Origin: Halobacterium zhouii
GTDB lineage: Archaea; Halobacteriota; Halobacteria; Halobacteriales; Halobacteriaceae
Length of the DNA: 64,000 bases
Direction of reading: 5' to 3'
NCBI RefSeq assembly: GCF_021249405.1
Contig: NZ_CP089593.1
Span: forward strand, 2,418,001 to 2,482,000
Shown here: piece by piece, positions 16,565 to 24,025 of the stretch
Layout of the letters: every line of letters begins with the position of its first letter
Position numbering within the stretch: the first letter of the stretch is position 1
Translations under genes and position numbers: made by a program
The notes under the pieces: generated by a model
What the model was told of the DNA's origin: nothing
What the model saw: the letters and a program-made list of their open reading frames with translations, nothing else
The model's database searches: none

Positions 16565-17077
16565 ATGATAGCGGTGCTGTCCGACACCCACAGCGAGAAC
16601 GGACACGCGCTCGACGGACCGGTGCTGGACGCCGTCGAGGACGCCGACCGCGTCGTGCACGCCGGAGATCTCACGAGCGAGTCGGCCTTAGACGCGTTCC
16701 ACGACGCGAGCGAGCAGTTGCTCGCGGTCCACGGCAACGCCGACGACGATGCGGTCACCGACCGACTCCCGGCGGCGCGGACGCTCGACGTCGCCGGCGT
16801 GCGCGTGGCGGTGACCCACCACCGGCGCGGCGGCACCACGGGGCTGTCCCTGTTCGGGCGCGAACGCGGCGCCGACCTCGTCGTGTTCGGGCACACCCAC
16901 CGGCCAGCGGTGGTCGAAACCGGGGACGTGACGCTGTTGAATCCGGGCAGTCACGCCGACCCACGCGGCAACGAGGCGGGCTACGCGGAGCTACTCCCTA
17001 CGGACGACGGCGTGACCGTTCAACTCCGTGGAATCAACGGGGATGTTCGCAGAGAAGTCCGGGTGGAGGGCCGGTAG
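16565..17077 (+). CDS. YfcE/MJ0936-type metallophosphoesterase
   Basis: A 170-residue calcineurin-like phosphoesterase with the full metal-ligand set: SDTHSENG, VHAGDLTS, HGNADD, VTHHR and FGHTHRP, in the family order. Such small archaeal enzymes (MJ0936 type) hydrolyse phosphodiesters in vitro, using two divalent metals; the natural substrate is unknown. ATG start at 16565, with no clear Shine-Dalgarno, so a short leader or leaderless transcript is likely. A GC-rich hairpin follows the stop codon at 17093. Confidence 0.88.
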   Translation: MIAVLSDTHSENGHALDGPVLDAVEDADRVVHAGDLTSESALDAFHDASEQLLAVHGNADDDAVTDRLPAARTLDVAGVRVAVTHHRRGGTTGLSLFGRERGADLVVFGHTHRPAVVETGDVTLLNPGSHADPRGNEAGYAELLPTDDGVTVQLRGINGDVRREVRVEGR

Positions 17078-17092
17078 CGTCAGCGGAGCGGG

Positions 17093-17109
17093 CCGTCAGG
17101 GCCTGACGG
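17093..17109. terminator. Hairpin after the phosphoesterase gene
   Basis: ccgtcagg/cctgacgg forms a perfect 8-bp stem (or 7 bp with a 3-nt loop) 15 nt after the stop codon. A second weaker GC-rich symmetry lies at 17114-17144. No T-tract follows directly, so it may be a 3'-end stabiliser or processing site rather than a terminator. Confidence 0.4.
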
Positions 17110-17233
17110 AGCAGGCGTCGCGGTCGGAGCGGAGCCGACGCGGCCTGTACCACGAGGTACGGGACACGTTGTCAAGTAGGCAATGTAAACTCAAATACGC
17201 GTTTTAGCCACGGCGAAACCGCAGGAAGCAGGC

Positions 17234-17887
17234 CTACCGGCGGAGATACCAGACGCCCGCGACCATCGACAGCACGAGCAGACCGCCGAGGAAGAACACC
17301 AGGCCGAGCGGGAGCACGCCCGCGGACTGGCCGGCGGCGTCCCCCGCGACTGCCGCCGCGTGACCCGGTTCGTTCTGCGCCACGAGCCCCGAGTACTCGC
17401 TCGTCGCCTGCGCGCCGGCGCTGCCACCGCCGCTCTCCGGGGCCTGGAGGCCGCTGCCGAACAGGCGCTGGACGACGAGACTCGCCACGCCGAGCACGCC
17501 GACGCCGCCGAGGAGGCTCGCGAGCGCGGTTTGGACACTCTCGCCCTCCTCCTCGCTGCCCGCGAACAGCACCACCGGCGCGTCCGAGGGCGCGTACACG
17601 CTCATCTCGCGGCCCTTCGCGGAGTACCGGGTGTCACACTCCTCGATGAGGTCCGCGTCCTCAAGGTTGCCGAGGTGGTACTGGGCGTTCTGAAGGGACG
17701 TGTCGGCCGCCTCGGCGAGTTCGGAGGGCGTGGCGGGGTCGTCGTGGAGGGCGGCGTACAGACTCCGCGCAGTCTCCGAGGAGAGCGCCGACAGCAACTG
17801 GTCGGCGCCCTCGGAGTCGACGCCGACCACGCGGGGTTCACCCTCGGAGGCGTCGACCTCCGAGCGGGAGGGTAGCAGACCGGACAT
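17234..17887 (-). CDS. Membrane-anchored winged-helix regulator (ArsR-like)
   Basis: A 217-residue protein. Residues ~22-95 form an ArsR-type winged helix (LLSALSSETARSLYAALHDD, then ATPSELAEAADTSLQNAQYH as the recognition segment, and NLEDADLIEECDTRYSAKG). Two hydrophobic segments follow: GVGVLGVASLVVQRLF, and near the end PLGLVFFLGGLLVLSMVAGV, closing with WYLRR. The DNA-binding domain is thus tethered to the membrane, a layout common in haloarchaeal regulators. Start ATG 17887; the frame continues upstream but the ATG matches the domain start. Targets and signal are unknown. Confidence 0.78.
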   Translation of the reverse strand: MSGLLPSRSEVDASEGEPRVVGVDSEGADQLLSALSSETARSLYAALHDDPATPSELAEAADTSLQNAQYHLGNLEDADLIEECDTRYSAKGREMSVYAPSDAPVVLFAGSEEEGESVQTALASLLGGVGVLGVASLVVQRLFGSGLQAPESGGGSAGAQATSEYSGLVAQNEPGHAAAVAGDAAGQSAGVLPLGLVFFLGGLLVLSMVAGVWYLRR

Positions 17888-18013
17888 AACCGCTCCTTTG
17901 AGACGGAGTGGTATGAGTTTTATCTTGCCACGCCACTCTCTCCCGGGCGAACGCGACGACGCTCGCCTGTCGACCCCCGAAACCCCTAATGTGTCGGGCG
18001 AGAACCACCGCGT

Positions 18014-18151
18014 ATGGTCCAGTTCGGTCCCGAGTTCTACGTCATCGCGGGCGCGGTGTTGCTGTTCGTCTTCTTCCTGTTCCTGTTCGTCCGCCGCACG
18101 ATAACCGGCTTCCGGGAGGGGATGGACAGTAGCCGGGACGAACGGAAGTAG
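18014..18151 (+). CDS. 45-aa single-span membrane protein
   Basis: ATG at 18014 starts MVQFGPEFYVIAGAVLL, one long hydrophobic helix (residues ~9-26, very Phe/Leu-rich), then a basic RRTITGFREG stretch and a charged tail (MDSSRDERK). GC-rich third positions match real genes. It lies alone between the divergent HTH regulator and the converging threonine aldolase gene. The basic residues after the helix put the C-terminus inside the cell. No characterised family recognised. Confidence 0.55.
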   Translation: MVQFGPEFYVIAGAVLLFVFFLFLFVRRTITGFREGMDSSRDERK

Positions 18152-18213
18152 CGTCGGTCCGCGGAGAGGGCGCGAGACGGACGACACCGGTGGTTCGGCG
18201 AACGCGGGCGGTG

Positions 18214-19230
18214 TCAGAGCGCCCGCTCGACCGCAGCGACGACGTCCGGGACGTCGCCCTCGCTCACGTCGAGGTGGGTGCAAAAGCGCGCCGTATGCTC
18301 CCCGAACTCGGAGGCGAGCACGCCCTCGTCCTCGCAGCGCTCGAGGAACTCGGCGGCAGTGAGGTCCGCGCCGGTGGTGTCCGCGAGCACGATGTTCGTC
18401 TCCGGGTCGGGCACAGCGAGCCCGGGCAGGTCGTCGAGCGCGCCGGCGAGACGCGACGCGTTCGCGTGGTCTTCGTCCAGGCGCTCGCGGTTCTCGAGCG
18501 CGAGCAGACCGGGCGCGGCGATCATCCCCGCCTGCCGCATCCCGCCGCCCAGCAGTTTCCGGATGCGGCGGGCGCGCTCCACGAACTCGGTCGAACCCGC
18601 GAGCATCGACCCGACGGGCGCGCCCAGGCCCTTCGAGAGGCAGAACATCACGGAGTCCGCGGGCGCGAGCAGGTTCGCCGGGTCGGCGTCGAGCGCGGTC
18701 GCGGCGTTGAACACGCGCGCGCCGTCGACGTGTACCGGCACCCCGAGGTCGTGGGCAGCGTCCGCCGCGGCGGCGAGTTCGTCGCCCGGAACCGCAACGC
18801 CGCCTTTCACGTTGTGCGTGTTCTCCACGCAGAGCAGTCCCGTGCCAGGTCGGTGGAGTTCCGTCTCGACGTACCCCTCGCGGACCTGCTCGGGCGTCGG
18901 ACAGCCGTTCTCGCCGCCGTCGTACGTCCGCACCTGCAGCTGGGAGTGCTGGGCGAACCCGCCGAGTTCGTACCGGTAGACGTGGCTCTCGTGTTCTACG
19001 AGCGCCTCCTGGCCGCGGTCGGTGTGGACGCGCGCGGCGATCTGGTTGCCCATCGTGCCACTCGGCACGTACAGCGCGGCGTCCATGCCGACGGCGTCGG
19101 CGGCGCGCGCCTCGAGTTCGTTCACGGCGGGATCCTCGCCGTACACGTCGTCGCCGACGTCGGCGTTGCTGGCCGCCTCCCGCATCTCCTCACCTGGTTT
19201 CGTCACGGTGTCGCTTCGCAGGTCGAGCAC
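18214..19230 (-). CDS. ltaE: Low-specificity L-threonine aldolase
   Basis: A PLP enzyme that cleaves L-threonine (and allo-threonine) to glycine and acetaldehyde. The 338-residue product starts with the hallmark MLDLRSDTVTKPGEEMR and contains VGDDVYGEDPAVNELE. It also has VHVDGARVFNAA (cofactor Asp) and FCLSKGLGAPVGSML, in which the Lys forms the Schiff base. Start ATG 19230 is unambiguous from the family N-terminus. It is divergent from the M29 aminopeptidase gene. Some haloarchaeal members may act on other beta-hydroxy amino acids. Confidence 0.93.
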   Translation of the reverse strand: MLDLRSDTVTKPGEEMREAASNADVGDDVYGEDPAVNELEARAADAVGMDAALYVPSGTMGNQIAARVHTDRGQEALVEHESHVYRYELGGFAQHSQLQVRTYDGGENGCPTPEQVREGYVETELHRPGTGLLCVENTHNVKGGVAVPGDELAAAADAAHDLGVPVHVDGARVFNAATALDADPANLLAPADSVMFCLSKGLGAPVGSMLAGSTEFVERARRIRKLLGGGMRQAGMIAAPGLLALENRERLDEDHANASRLAGALDDLPGLAVPDPETNIVLADTTGADLTAAEFLERCEDEGVLASEFGEHTARFCTHLDVSEGDVPDVVAAVERAL

Positions 19231-19444
19231 ACTCCGACTCCGTACTCGGCGTACAAAAGTACGGGCGTCCCGGGTGCTCGATTCCGCCGTATGTCCTATC
19301 GCCTGCTCTCGCCACTAGGTCTTCTATCGTCCGCTCTCGCCGGCGATTCTCGGAGTATCGGTGACCGTCACCCGGGCGAGCGACGACCAACCGGCAGAAT
19401 TTGCTTTCGAAAGACCCTTCAGCGAGTTTTCGTGAAACTACCGC

Positions 19445-20554
19445 ATGGACTCCCGCATTCGGAGGCACGCCGAAATCATCGTCCAGCAGGCAATCGACCT
19501 ACAGCCAGGGGAGAACGTGGTCGTGAGCATGCCGCCGGTCGCCGAGGACCTCAGGGTCGCGCTCTACGAGGAGATCGGGAAGGTCGGCGCGAACCCCGTG
19601 ATGCTCGCGCGCGGCGACCGCGGCATCGGCACGGACCGCGCCGCTCGCGCGTACCTCCGGGCGGTCGACGAGGACGACATCTCGGAGCCCGAGCACCTCC
19701 TGAAGCTGTTCGAGCACACCGACGCCGCCGTCGTCGCGCGCCCCCACGAGAACGTCTCCGAGCAGAGCGACGTGGACACGGAGACGGGCGCGGCGTTCGC
19801 CGCCGCGTACCGCGACGTGTTGAACGCGCGCCTCGAGACCAAGTGGTGTCTCACGCACTATCCCGCGCCCGCGGACGCCCAGAGCGCGGAGATGTCCACG
19901 GAAGCCTACGAGGACTTCGTCTTCGGCGCGATGAACAAGGACTGGGACGCCGTGCGCGAACACCAGGCCCAGATGGTCGAGATTCTCGATCCCGCAGAGG
20001 AGGTCCGTATCGTCTCCGGGGATACGACGGACGTGACGATGAGCGTCGAGGACATGGTGACGCTCAACGACTGGGGCACCAACAACCTGCCCGCGGGCGA
20101 GGTGTTCACTGCGCCCGTCCCCGACAGCGTCGAGGGTGAGGTCACCTTCGACAAGCCGGTCTACCACCAGGCACGCGAGATCCAGGGTGCGTGGCTGAAA
20201 TTCGAGGACGGCGAGGTTGTGGACTTCTCGGCCGAGCAGAACGAGGACGTCCTCGAGGGCATCCTCACGACGGACGAGGGGTCGAACCGCCTCGGCGAAC
20301 TCGGCATCGGGATGAACCGCGACATCGACCGGTTCACGTACAACATGCTGTTCGACGAGAAGATGGGCGACACCGTCCACATGGCCCTCGGTCGCGCGTA
20401 CCCCGCGACGGTCGGCGAGGGCGTCGAACAGAACGACTCCGCGAAGCACGTGGACATGATCGTGGACATGGCGGAGGATTCGTACATCGAGGTCGACGGG
20501 GAGGTCGTGCAGCGCAACGGCACGTTCCGATTCGAGGACGGGTTCGAAGAATAA
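19445..20554 (+). CDS. M29-family aminopeptidase
   Basis: A 369-residue thermophilic-aminopeptidase (AmpS/M29) relative: a cytoplasmic dimetal enzyme that trims N-terminal residues from peptides. Metal-site features are GEVFTAPVPDSVEGEVTFDK (the conserved EVFTAP glutamate), LGELGIGMN and a later VHMALGRAYPATVG with the family His. Length is slightly below the ~400 usual for the family. It stands alone with a 214-nt upstream region shared with ltaE and two hairpins downstream. Confidence 0.88.
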   Translation: MDSRIRRHAEIIVQQAIDLQPGENVVVSMPPVAEDLRVALYEEIGKVGANPVMLARGDRGIGTDRAARAYLRAVDEDDISEPEHLLKLFEHTDAAVVARPHENVSEQSDVDTETGAAFAAAYRDVLNARLETKWCLTHYPAPADAQSAEMSTEAYEDFVFGAMNKDWDAVREHQAQMVEILDPAEEVRIVSGDTTDVTMSVEDMVTLNDWGTNNLPAGEVFTAPVPDSVEGEVTFDKPVYHQAREIQGAWLKFEDGEVVDFSAEQNEDVLEGILTTDEGSNRLGELGIGMNRDIDRFTYNMLFDEKMGDTVHMALGRAYPATVGEGVEQNDSAKHVDMIVDMAEDSYIEVDGEVVQRNGTFRFEDGFEE

Positions 20555-20590
20555 CGGGAGCGGCGGTTATTCTACAATCTTCGACAGATA

Positions 20591-20651
20591 GCGGCGTTCT
20601 TCGCCGCGTTCTGTGTTGGCCACAAGGCGTATAACGGGAGCATATCCCGTT
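20591..20651 (+). terminator. Two hairpins after the aminopeptidase gene
   Basis: gcggcg-ttctt-cgccgc (20591-20607) and aacggga-gcata-tcccgtt (20633-20651) are perfect stems of 6 and 7 bp lying 37-97 nt after the stop codon. There is no long T-run, but the second is followed by tcaaaacc. A role in 3'-end formation is plausible, not shown. Confidence 0.4.
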
Positions 20652-20759
20652 CAAAACCACGCATCCAGCGCTCCCGGGCGATACCGCCTCCCTCCTGCCC
20701 GGGGATGCTAACGTATGCCATCCGGTGTTTTAAGGCAATGGCGTGCGTTAGAGTCCCAC

Positions 20760-20909
20760 GTGCCCAAGCTCGATTGCCCGGACTGTGGTCGAGGCATCGC
20801 GATGCACGAACTCGAAACGCGAACGGTTGCCCAGGCCACGGGATTCGAGACGAGTTACCGCTGCCCGTTCTGCCACACGGACTTCGACGAAGTGAAGCAG
20901 TTGATGTAG
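20760..20909 (+). CDS. 49-aa zinc-ribbon protein
   Basis: GTG at 20760 gives MPKLDCPDCGRGIAMHELET, with two CxxC pairs (CPDC and CPFC, the second as YRCPFCHTDFDE) spaced about 26 residues apart. This is a complete four-cysteine zinc ribbon with an acidic surface. The frame is open to a GTG/ATG ~45 nt upstream, but those residues lack the ribbon character. Small single-ribbon proteins of this kind are abundant in haloarchaea and mostly uncharacterised; RNA or protein binding is a guess. Confidence 0.6.
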   Translation: MPKLDCPDCGRGIAMHELETRTVAQATGFETSYRCPFCHTDFDEVKQLM

Positions 20910-20979
20910 CTCGCTCCGGCCGAGTTCGCCCTGATGCGTAGCTGCTGCTGATTTTCTGGCATAGACGCGCGTGCTGTCA

Positions 20980-21098
20980 AGCATCCTCGCGCTTCGCGCG
21001 AGGTTCACTGCGCGAACGAAGTGAGCGCAGGGAGTTTTTAGCGTAGCTTTTTGCGAGGCGAGGTTCGCGCGCAGCGCGAACCCGCCGAAGTAAAAAGG
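20980..21098. repeat. Palindrome cluster upstream of the tRNA-Arg 3' copy
   Basis: Perfect palindromes with 3-nt loops: cctcgcgc-ttc-gcgcgagg (about 20985-21003) and ggttcgcgc-gca-gcgcgaacc (about 21062-21082). Between them are a looser tgcgcg/cgcag symmetry and a T-run (ggagttttt). The order gtagctttttgc - palindrome - gtaaaaaggtacg matches the end of the element next to PCNA (58600-58650), so this is probably a family member. Together with the tRNA region it fills the ~300 nt without a protein gene. Confidence 0.6.
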
Positions 21099-21101
21099 TA
21101 C

Positions 21102-21123
21102 GCGGGCACGAGGGGATTCGAAC
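21102..21123 (-). repeat. Duplicated 3' end of tRNA-Arg (att-like)
   Basis: These 22 bp are identical to 21206-21227, covering the acceptor 3' strand and T-arm of the adjacent tRNA-Arg gene. On the minus strand the intact tRNA comes first, then ~82 nt of unrelated sequence, then this partial copy, followed by a T-rich run (gtaccttttta). Integrases that target tRNA 3' ends leave exactly this tRNA - insert - 3' copy order. Confidence 0.75.
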
Positions 21124-21206
21124 TACGCAAACACCTCGCTAGCGCTCGGTGTTCTCTACTTCGAATCTCTGCCCGCTTCGCTCGTCGCGTTCGCTCCTCG
21201 CAGAAG

Positions 21207-21281
21207 CGGGCACGAGGGGATTCGAACCCCCGGCCGTCTGGTTAGAAGCCAGACGCTCTGTCCGAACTGAGCTACGTGCCC
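21207..21281 (-). tRNA. tRNA-Arg (anticodon TCT)
   Basis: The minus-strand sequence starts GGGCACGTAGCTCAGT and folds as a full cloverleaf. The 7-bp acceptor stem is GGGCACG/CGTGCCC; the D arm is GCTC..GAGC; the anticodon stem TCTGG/CCAGA encloses the loop CTTCTAA (anticodon TCT). The T arm is GGGGG-TTCGAAT-CCCCT-like. No CCA is encoded. The discriminator base appears to be G. It reads AGA codons. No intron is seen. A 22-bp copy of the 3' end lies downstream. Confidence 0.95.
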
Positions 21282-21368
21282 TTGCCGTGGGGTACAGGAG
21301 GAGCGGGTAAAAACCGACGGGTCTGCAGACCGAACGACATAGGTATCGCCACCGACTCGGTTCTCGTA

Positions 21369-21926
21369 ATGAGAGTCATCGGTACTGTGGGGATGCCGGG
21401 GAGCGGCAAGAGCGAGGCCGCCACGGTCGCCGAGGAACTCGGCATTCCGGTGGTGACGATGGGCGACGTCGTCCGCCAGGAGTGCCGGGACCGCGGACTC
21501 GACCCGGCCCAGCACCACGGACGAATCGCGCAGGCGCTGCGGGAGGAGAAGGGGCCGGCGGCCATCGCGGAGCGCTCGCTGCCCATCATCGAGGATCGCC
21601 TGAAGGACAGCGACACCGTGCTCGTGGACGGTCTCCGCTCGGACGTGGAGGTCGAGCAGTTCCGGGAGGCGTTTGGCGACGCGTTCACGCTCGTCGAAGT
21701 GCACGCACCGCTGGACGTGCGCCGGGAGCGCGTGGAAGGTCGCGGGCGGCCGGGGGACAGCGACGGGGAGAGCGTGGAGTCCCGGGACGAGCGCGAACTC
21801 GGGTTCGGGATGGGCGACGCCATCGAGGCGGCGGACGTCACCATCGAGAACACGGGGTCGCTGTCGGCGTTCCACGACCGCGTCGCGGAGCTACTCGCTG
21901 GCGAGTCGCCGGAGGGTGAAGCGTGA
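21369..21926 (+). CDS. UPF0200 P-loop nucleotide kinase-like protein
   Basis: A 185-residue protein opening with a P-loop, VIGTVGMPGSGKSEAATVAE, and resembling dephospho-CoA/adenylate kinases. It carries TMGDVVRQE (NMP-binding-like), VDGLRSDVEVEQF and a lid-like Arg-rich loop, RRERVEGRGRPGDS. The archaeal UPF0200 family has no settled function; a role as a small-molecule or nucleotide kinase is inferred. It overlaps the next gene, UPF0201, by 4 nt (GTGA), a pairing widely conserved in archaea. It starts about 87 nt from the tRNA-Arg gene, which is transcribed the other way. Confidence 0.8.
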   Translation: MRVIGTVGMPGSGKSEAATVAEELGIPVVTMGDVVRQECRDRGLDPAQHHGRIAQALREEKGPAAIAERSLPIIEDRLKDSDTVLVDGLRSDVEVEQFREAFGDAFTLVEVHAPLDVRRERVEGRGRPGDSDGESVESRDERELGFGMGDAIEAADVTIENTGSLSAFHDRVAELLAGESPEGEA

Positions 21927-22426
21927 TCTACCGCGTCGAGGTGCGGGTGACCGCACCGGTGCATCCGACCGAGGTGACCGACCGCGTGGCGGACGCCGTC
22001 CGGAATCTGTTCCCGTCGGCGGACGTGGAGACGCACGCCGACCGCGTGACGGCGACGGGACACGACCTCGAGCGGTTCCGCGAGCAGTTGTTCGAGCAGC
22101 GCATCCTCGACACCGCGCGGAAGGAACTCCACCGAAATCGCACGGACGACGGCTTCGCGTTCGACCTGAAGAAGCAGGCGGCGTTCAACGGGAAGGTGAA
22201 CTTCGCGGTCGGGAATCCGGACGAACTCGGCGACGTGCACGTCGACGTAACGGTCGTCGAGCCGTCGGTCGAGGAGTTCGTCGCGCATCTCACGCCCGAA
22301 ACCGAGGAGGGCGAACCGGTGACCGCCGACGACGTGGCGGACGATTCCGACCAGTCGGGCGACTCTGGGGATGCTGATGAGGCGCCCGACGATGCTGACG
22401 AGGGAGTCGACGACGCCGACGAGTGA
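21923..22426 (+). CDS. UPF0201 family protein
   Basis: GTG start inside the stop of the UPF0200 gene. Residues ~1-135 form the conserved UPF0201 domain (MIYRVEVRVTAPVHPTEV, then FREQLFEQRILDTARKELH, then AFNGKVNFAV), an RNA-binding-like alpha/beta fold of archaea. The C-terminal ~30 residues are a strongly acidic Asp-rich tail (ADEAPDDADEGVDDADE), beyond the domain. Translational coupling with UPF0200 suggests the two proteins work together; the biochemical role is unknown. Confidence 0.8.
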   Translation: MIYRVEVRVTAPVHPTEVTDRVADAVRNLFPSADVETHADRVTATGHDLERFREQLFEQRILDTARKELHRNRTDDGFAFDLKKQAAFNGKVNFAVGNPDELGDVHVDVTVVEPSVEEFVAHLTPETEEGEPVTADDVADDSDQSGDSGDADEAPDDADEGVDDADE

Positions 22427-22482
22427 CGAGTCACCTCGTCTTCGGCCGCTGTCGCACCGTCGGCCGGTGACCGGCGCTGTGC

Positions 22483-23025
22483 TCAGTCCTGGCCGGTCTC
22501 GATGTCGACGCCGCTGAACGTCACCTCGGTGCGCTCGCCGAACCGGTCGCCGTTCTTCTCGTCGTGGCGGTGGAACGTCGGCGGGTCGACGGTGACGTGG
22601 AGGTCGTAGGTACCCGACTCGGGGAGTTCGACGTTCGCGCCGTAATGGTAGATGCCGGGGTGCCAGAGCAGTTCCGCGTCGAACGGGCCGTGTTCGCCGC
22701 TATCGCCCTCGAGGCTGAACGAGACGTCACACCTCGGAACCAGGCGTTCGTCGGCGGCGTCCACGACGACGACCTCGACGTGGCAGTTCGCGTCCCCGGG
22801 TTCATGCCAGGAGAACTCGCCGTCCTCGAGCGCCCAGAGCCCCTCGGCTTCCTCCTGGGCGAATCCGACGACGTACTCGCCCGCTTCCTTCGTGTCGCCG
22901 GTGTGGGCGACCTCGGTTATCATGTACTCGACGCCTTCCATGAATGCCTCGCCCATCTTCTCCGCGAGCTGTAACTGCGTCTCGTCGACTTCGTCGCTGG
23001 GAACCTTCTCCTTCGTGTCGGACAT
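22483..23025 (-). CDS. Tp34/P19-type Fe2+ transport-like protein without signal peptide
   Basis: A 180-residue beta-rich protein resembling the Tp34/P19 iron-binding family. Seen are HVEVVVVDAADERLVPRCDV (beta strand with Cys), LWHPGIYHYGANVELPESG and PPTFHRHDEKNGD, which supply several His that could bind metal. Family members are normally exported lipoproteins, but here the N-terminus is MSDTKEKVPSDEVDETQL, with no signal peptide or lipobox. The start ATG 23025 is firm, because upstream sequence adds only a short non-hydrophobic stretch. Metal binding is inferred. Confidence 0.65.
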   Translation of the reverse strand: MSDTKEKVPSDEVDETQLQLAEKMGEAFMEGVEYMITEVAHTGDTKEAGEYVVGFAQEEAEGLWALEDGEFSWHEPGDANCHVEVVVVDAADERLVPRCDVSFSLEGDSGEHGPFDAELLWHPGIYHYGANVELPESGTYDLHVTVDPPTFHRHDEKNGDRFGERTEVTFSGVDIETGQD

Positions 23026-23200
23026 ACACCACGATTTGTCGGAGAGGCAGCTAAGCCTACTGGCCACTACGTTGCCGGCGCTTACTCTGCCGCTGGGTGA
23101 CCCCGTTCAGCCGTGGTTTCACCAGTCCGTAACCGTCTCTCGACTGACTGGCCACAATGCCCATGCGGTCACGCGGACTACTGATTACCGGGGGATCGTG

Positions 23201-23911
23201 GTGAGTGAACGGTGTACACGCCGCGCATTCGTTCGAACGCTCGGCGGGATGACAGCGGCGGCGGGCGCAACCGGAACTGTAAGCGCACAGGAGGGTACCA
23301 CGACGACCGGTGCTGGTGGCACGGGTACTGGCGGAACGACGGGCGGTGGCGGAACAACCGGAGCAGGTGGGACTGCTGGCGGCGAGGGAACGACCGGTAG
23401 CGACGGCGACAGTGAGCCCGCAGTCCACTACCGGTTCGGCGGTCGCGTGTCCGCCTGGCAGGGGCGGGAACCAGAGACCATCGCCGATTCGACCAACCCC
23501 ACGCTGAACCTCGAAGCCGGGCAGACCTACCGGGTGACGTGGGAGAACCTCGACGGCGTCGCCCACAACTTCACGATACAGGATTCGAGCGGGAGCAACC
23601 TCGCGAGCACCGCGACGACGTCAGAGGAGGGCGCGACGCTCACGTTCACGTTCACCGCCTCCGAACAGATGGCCCAGTACATCTGTACCATCCACCCAAC
23701 CACGATGGTTGGGGACATCGAACTCGGCGGCGGCGGGACGGGCGGCGGCGGTGGCGCCGAACAGGAGATAAACCCCGAGGAGATGGGCGTGCCCCTCCGC
23801 CCGCACTACGTCGGCATCGTCACCGTGTTGATGATGATCGTCTCGCTCGTCTACGCCTTCTTCGTCCTGAAGTACGGGGAGTCCGAGCACTCCAGTAGTC
23901 CGAACCAGTAG
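23201..23911 (+). CDS. Tat-exported, membrane-anchored halocyanin (blue copper protein)
   Basis: An electron carrier, about 236 residues. The N-terminus has a twin-arginine signal (TRRAFVRTLGGMTAAAG, cleaved near SAQ). A Gly/Thr-rich linker follows (about residues 30-65), then a plastocyanin-like domain with the copper ligands His in VAHNFTIQ and Cys, His and Met in YICTIHPTTM. A second Gly linker leads to a C-terminal membrane helix (VTVLMMIVSLVYAFFVL) with a short KYGE tail. Two GTG codons (23198, 23201) are possible starts. The topology holds the copper domain outside, tethered to the membrane, probably serving a respiratory complex. Confidence 0.85.
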   Translation: MSERCTRRAFVRTLGGMTAAAGATGTVSAQEGTTTTGAGGTGTGGTTGGGGTTGAGGTAGGEGTTGSDGDSEPAVHYRFGGRVSAWQGREPETIADSTNPTLNLEAGQTYRVTWENLDGVAHNFTIQDSSGSNLASTATTSEEGATLTFTFTASEQMAQYICTIHPTTMVGDIELGGGGTGGGGGAEQEINPEEMGVPLRPHYVGIVTVLMMIVSLVYAFFVLKYGESEHSSSPNQ

Positions 23912-24025
23912 CGGACCCTCGCGAGCGACTCGACCGTGGCGCGTTGGGGTGGCGTGCTGGGACGGAGCGTTGGCGGTGGTGCCCTGTGGCGGTGCGCTGG
24001 GACGGCGCTGACGGCGGCCCCGGAA

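Noticed and set aside
18190..20139. Very long opposite- or alternate-frame open readings over ltaE, sufS, the Bat-like gene, the helicase and others (up to ~650 codons).
   Set aside because: They are Arg/Ala/Pro/Gly-rich products of GC-biased third positions, have no family motifs, and lie across genes with clear domains on the true strand.
21102..21123. A possible second tRNA gene next to tRNA-Arg.
   Set aside because: Only the T-arm and acceptor 3' strand are present; there is no anticodon arm or 5' acceptor strand. It is a 3' duplication.
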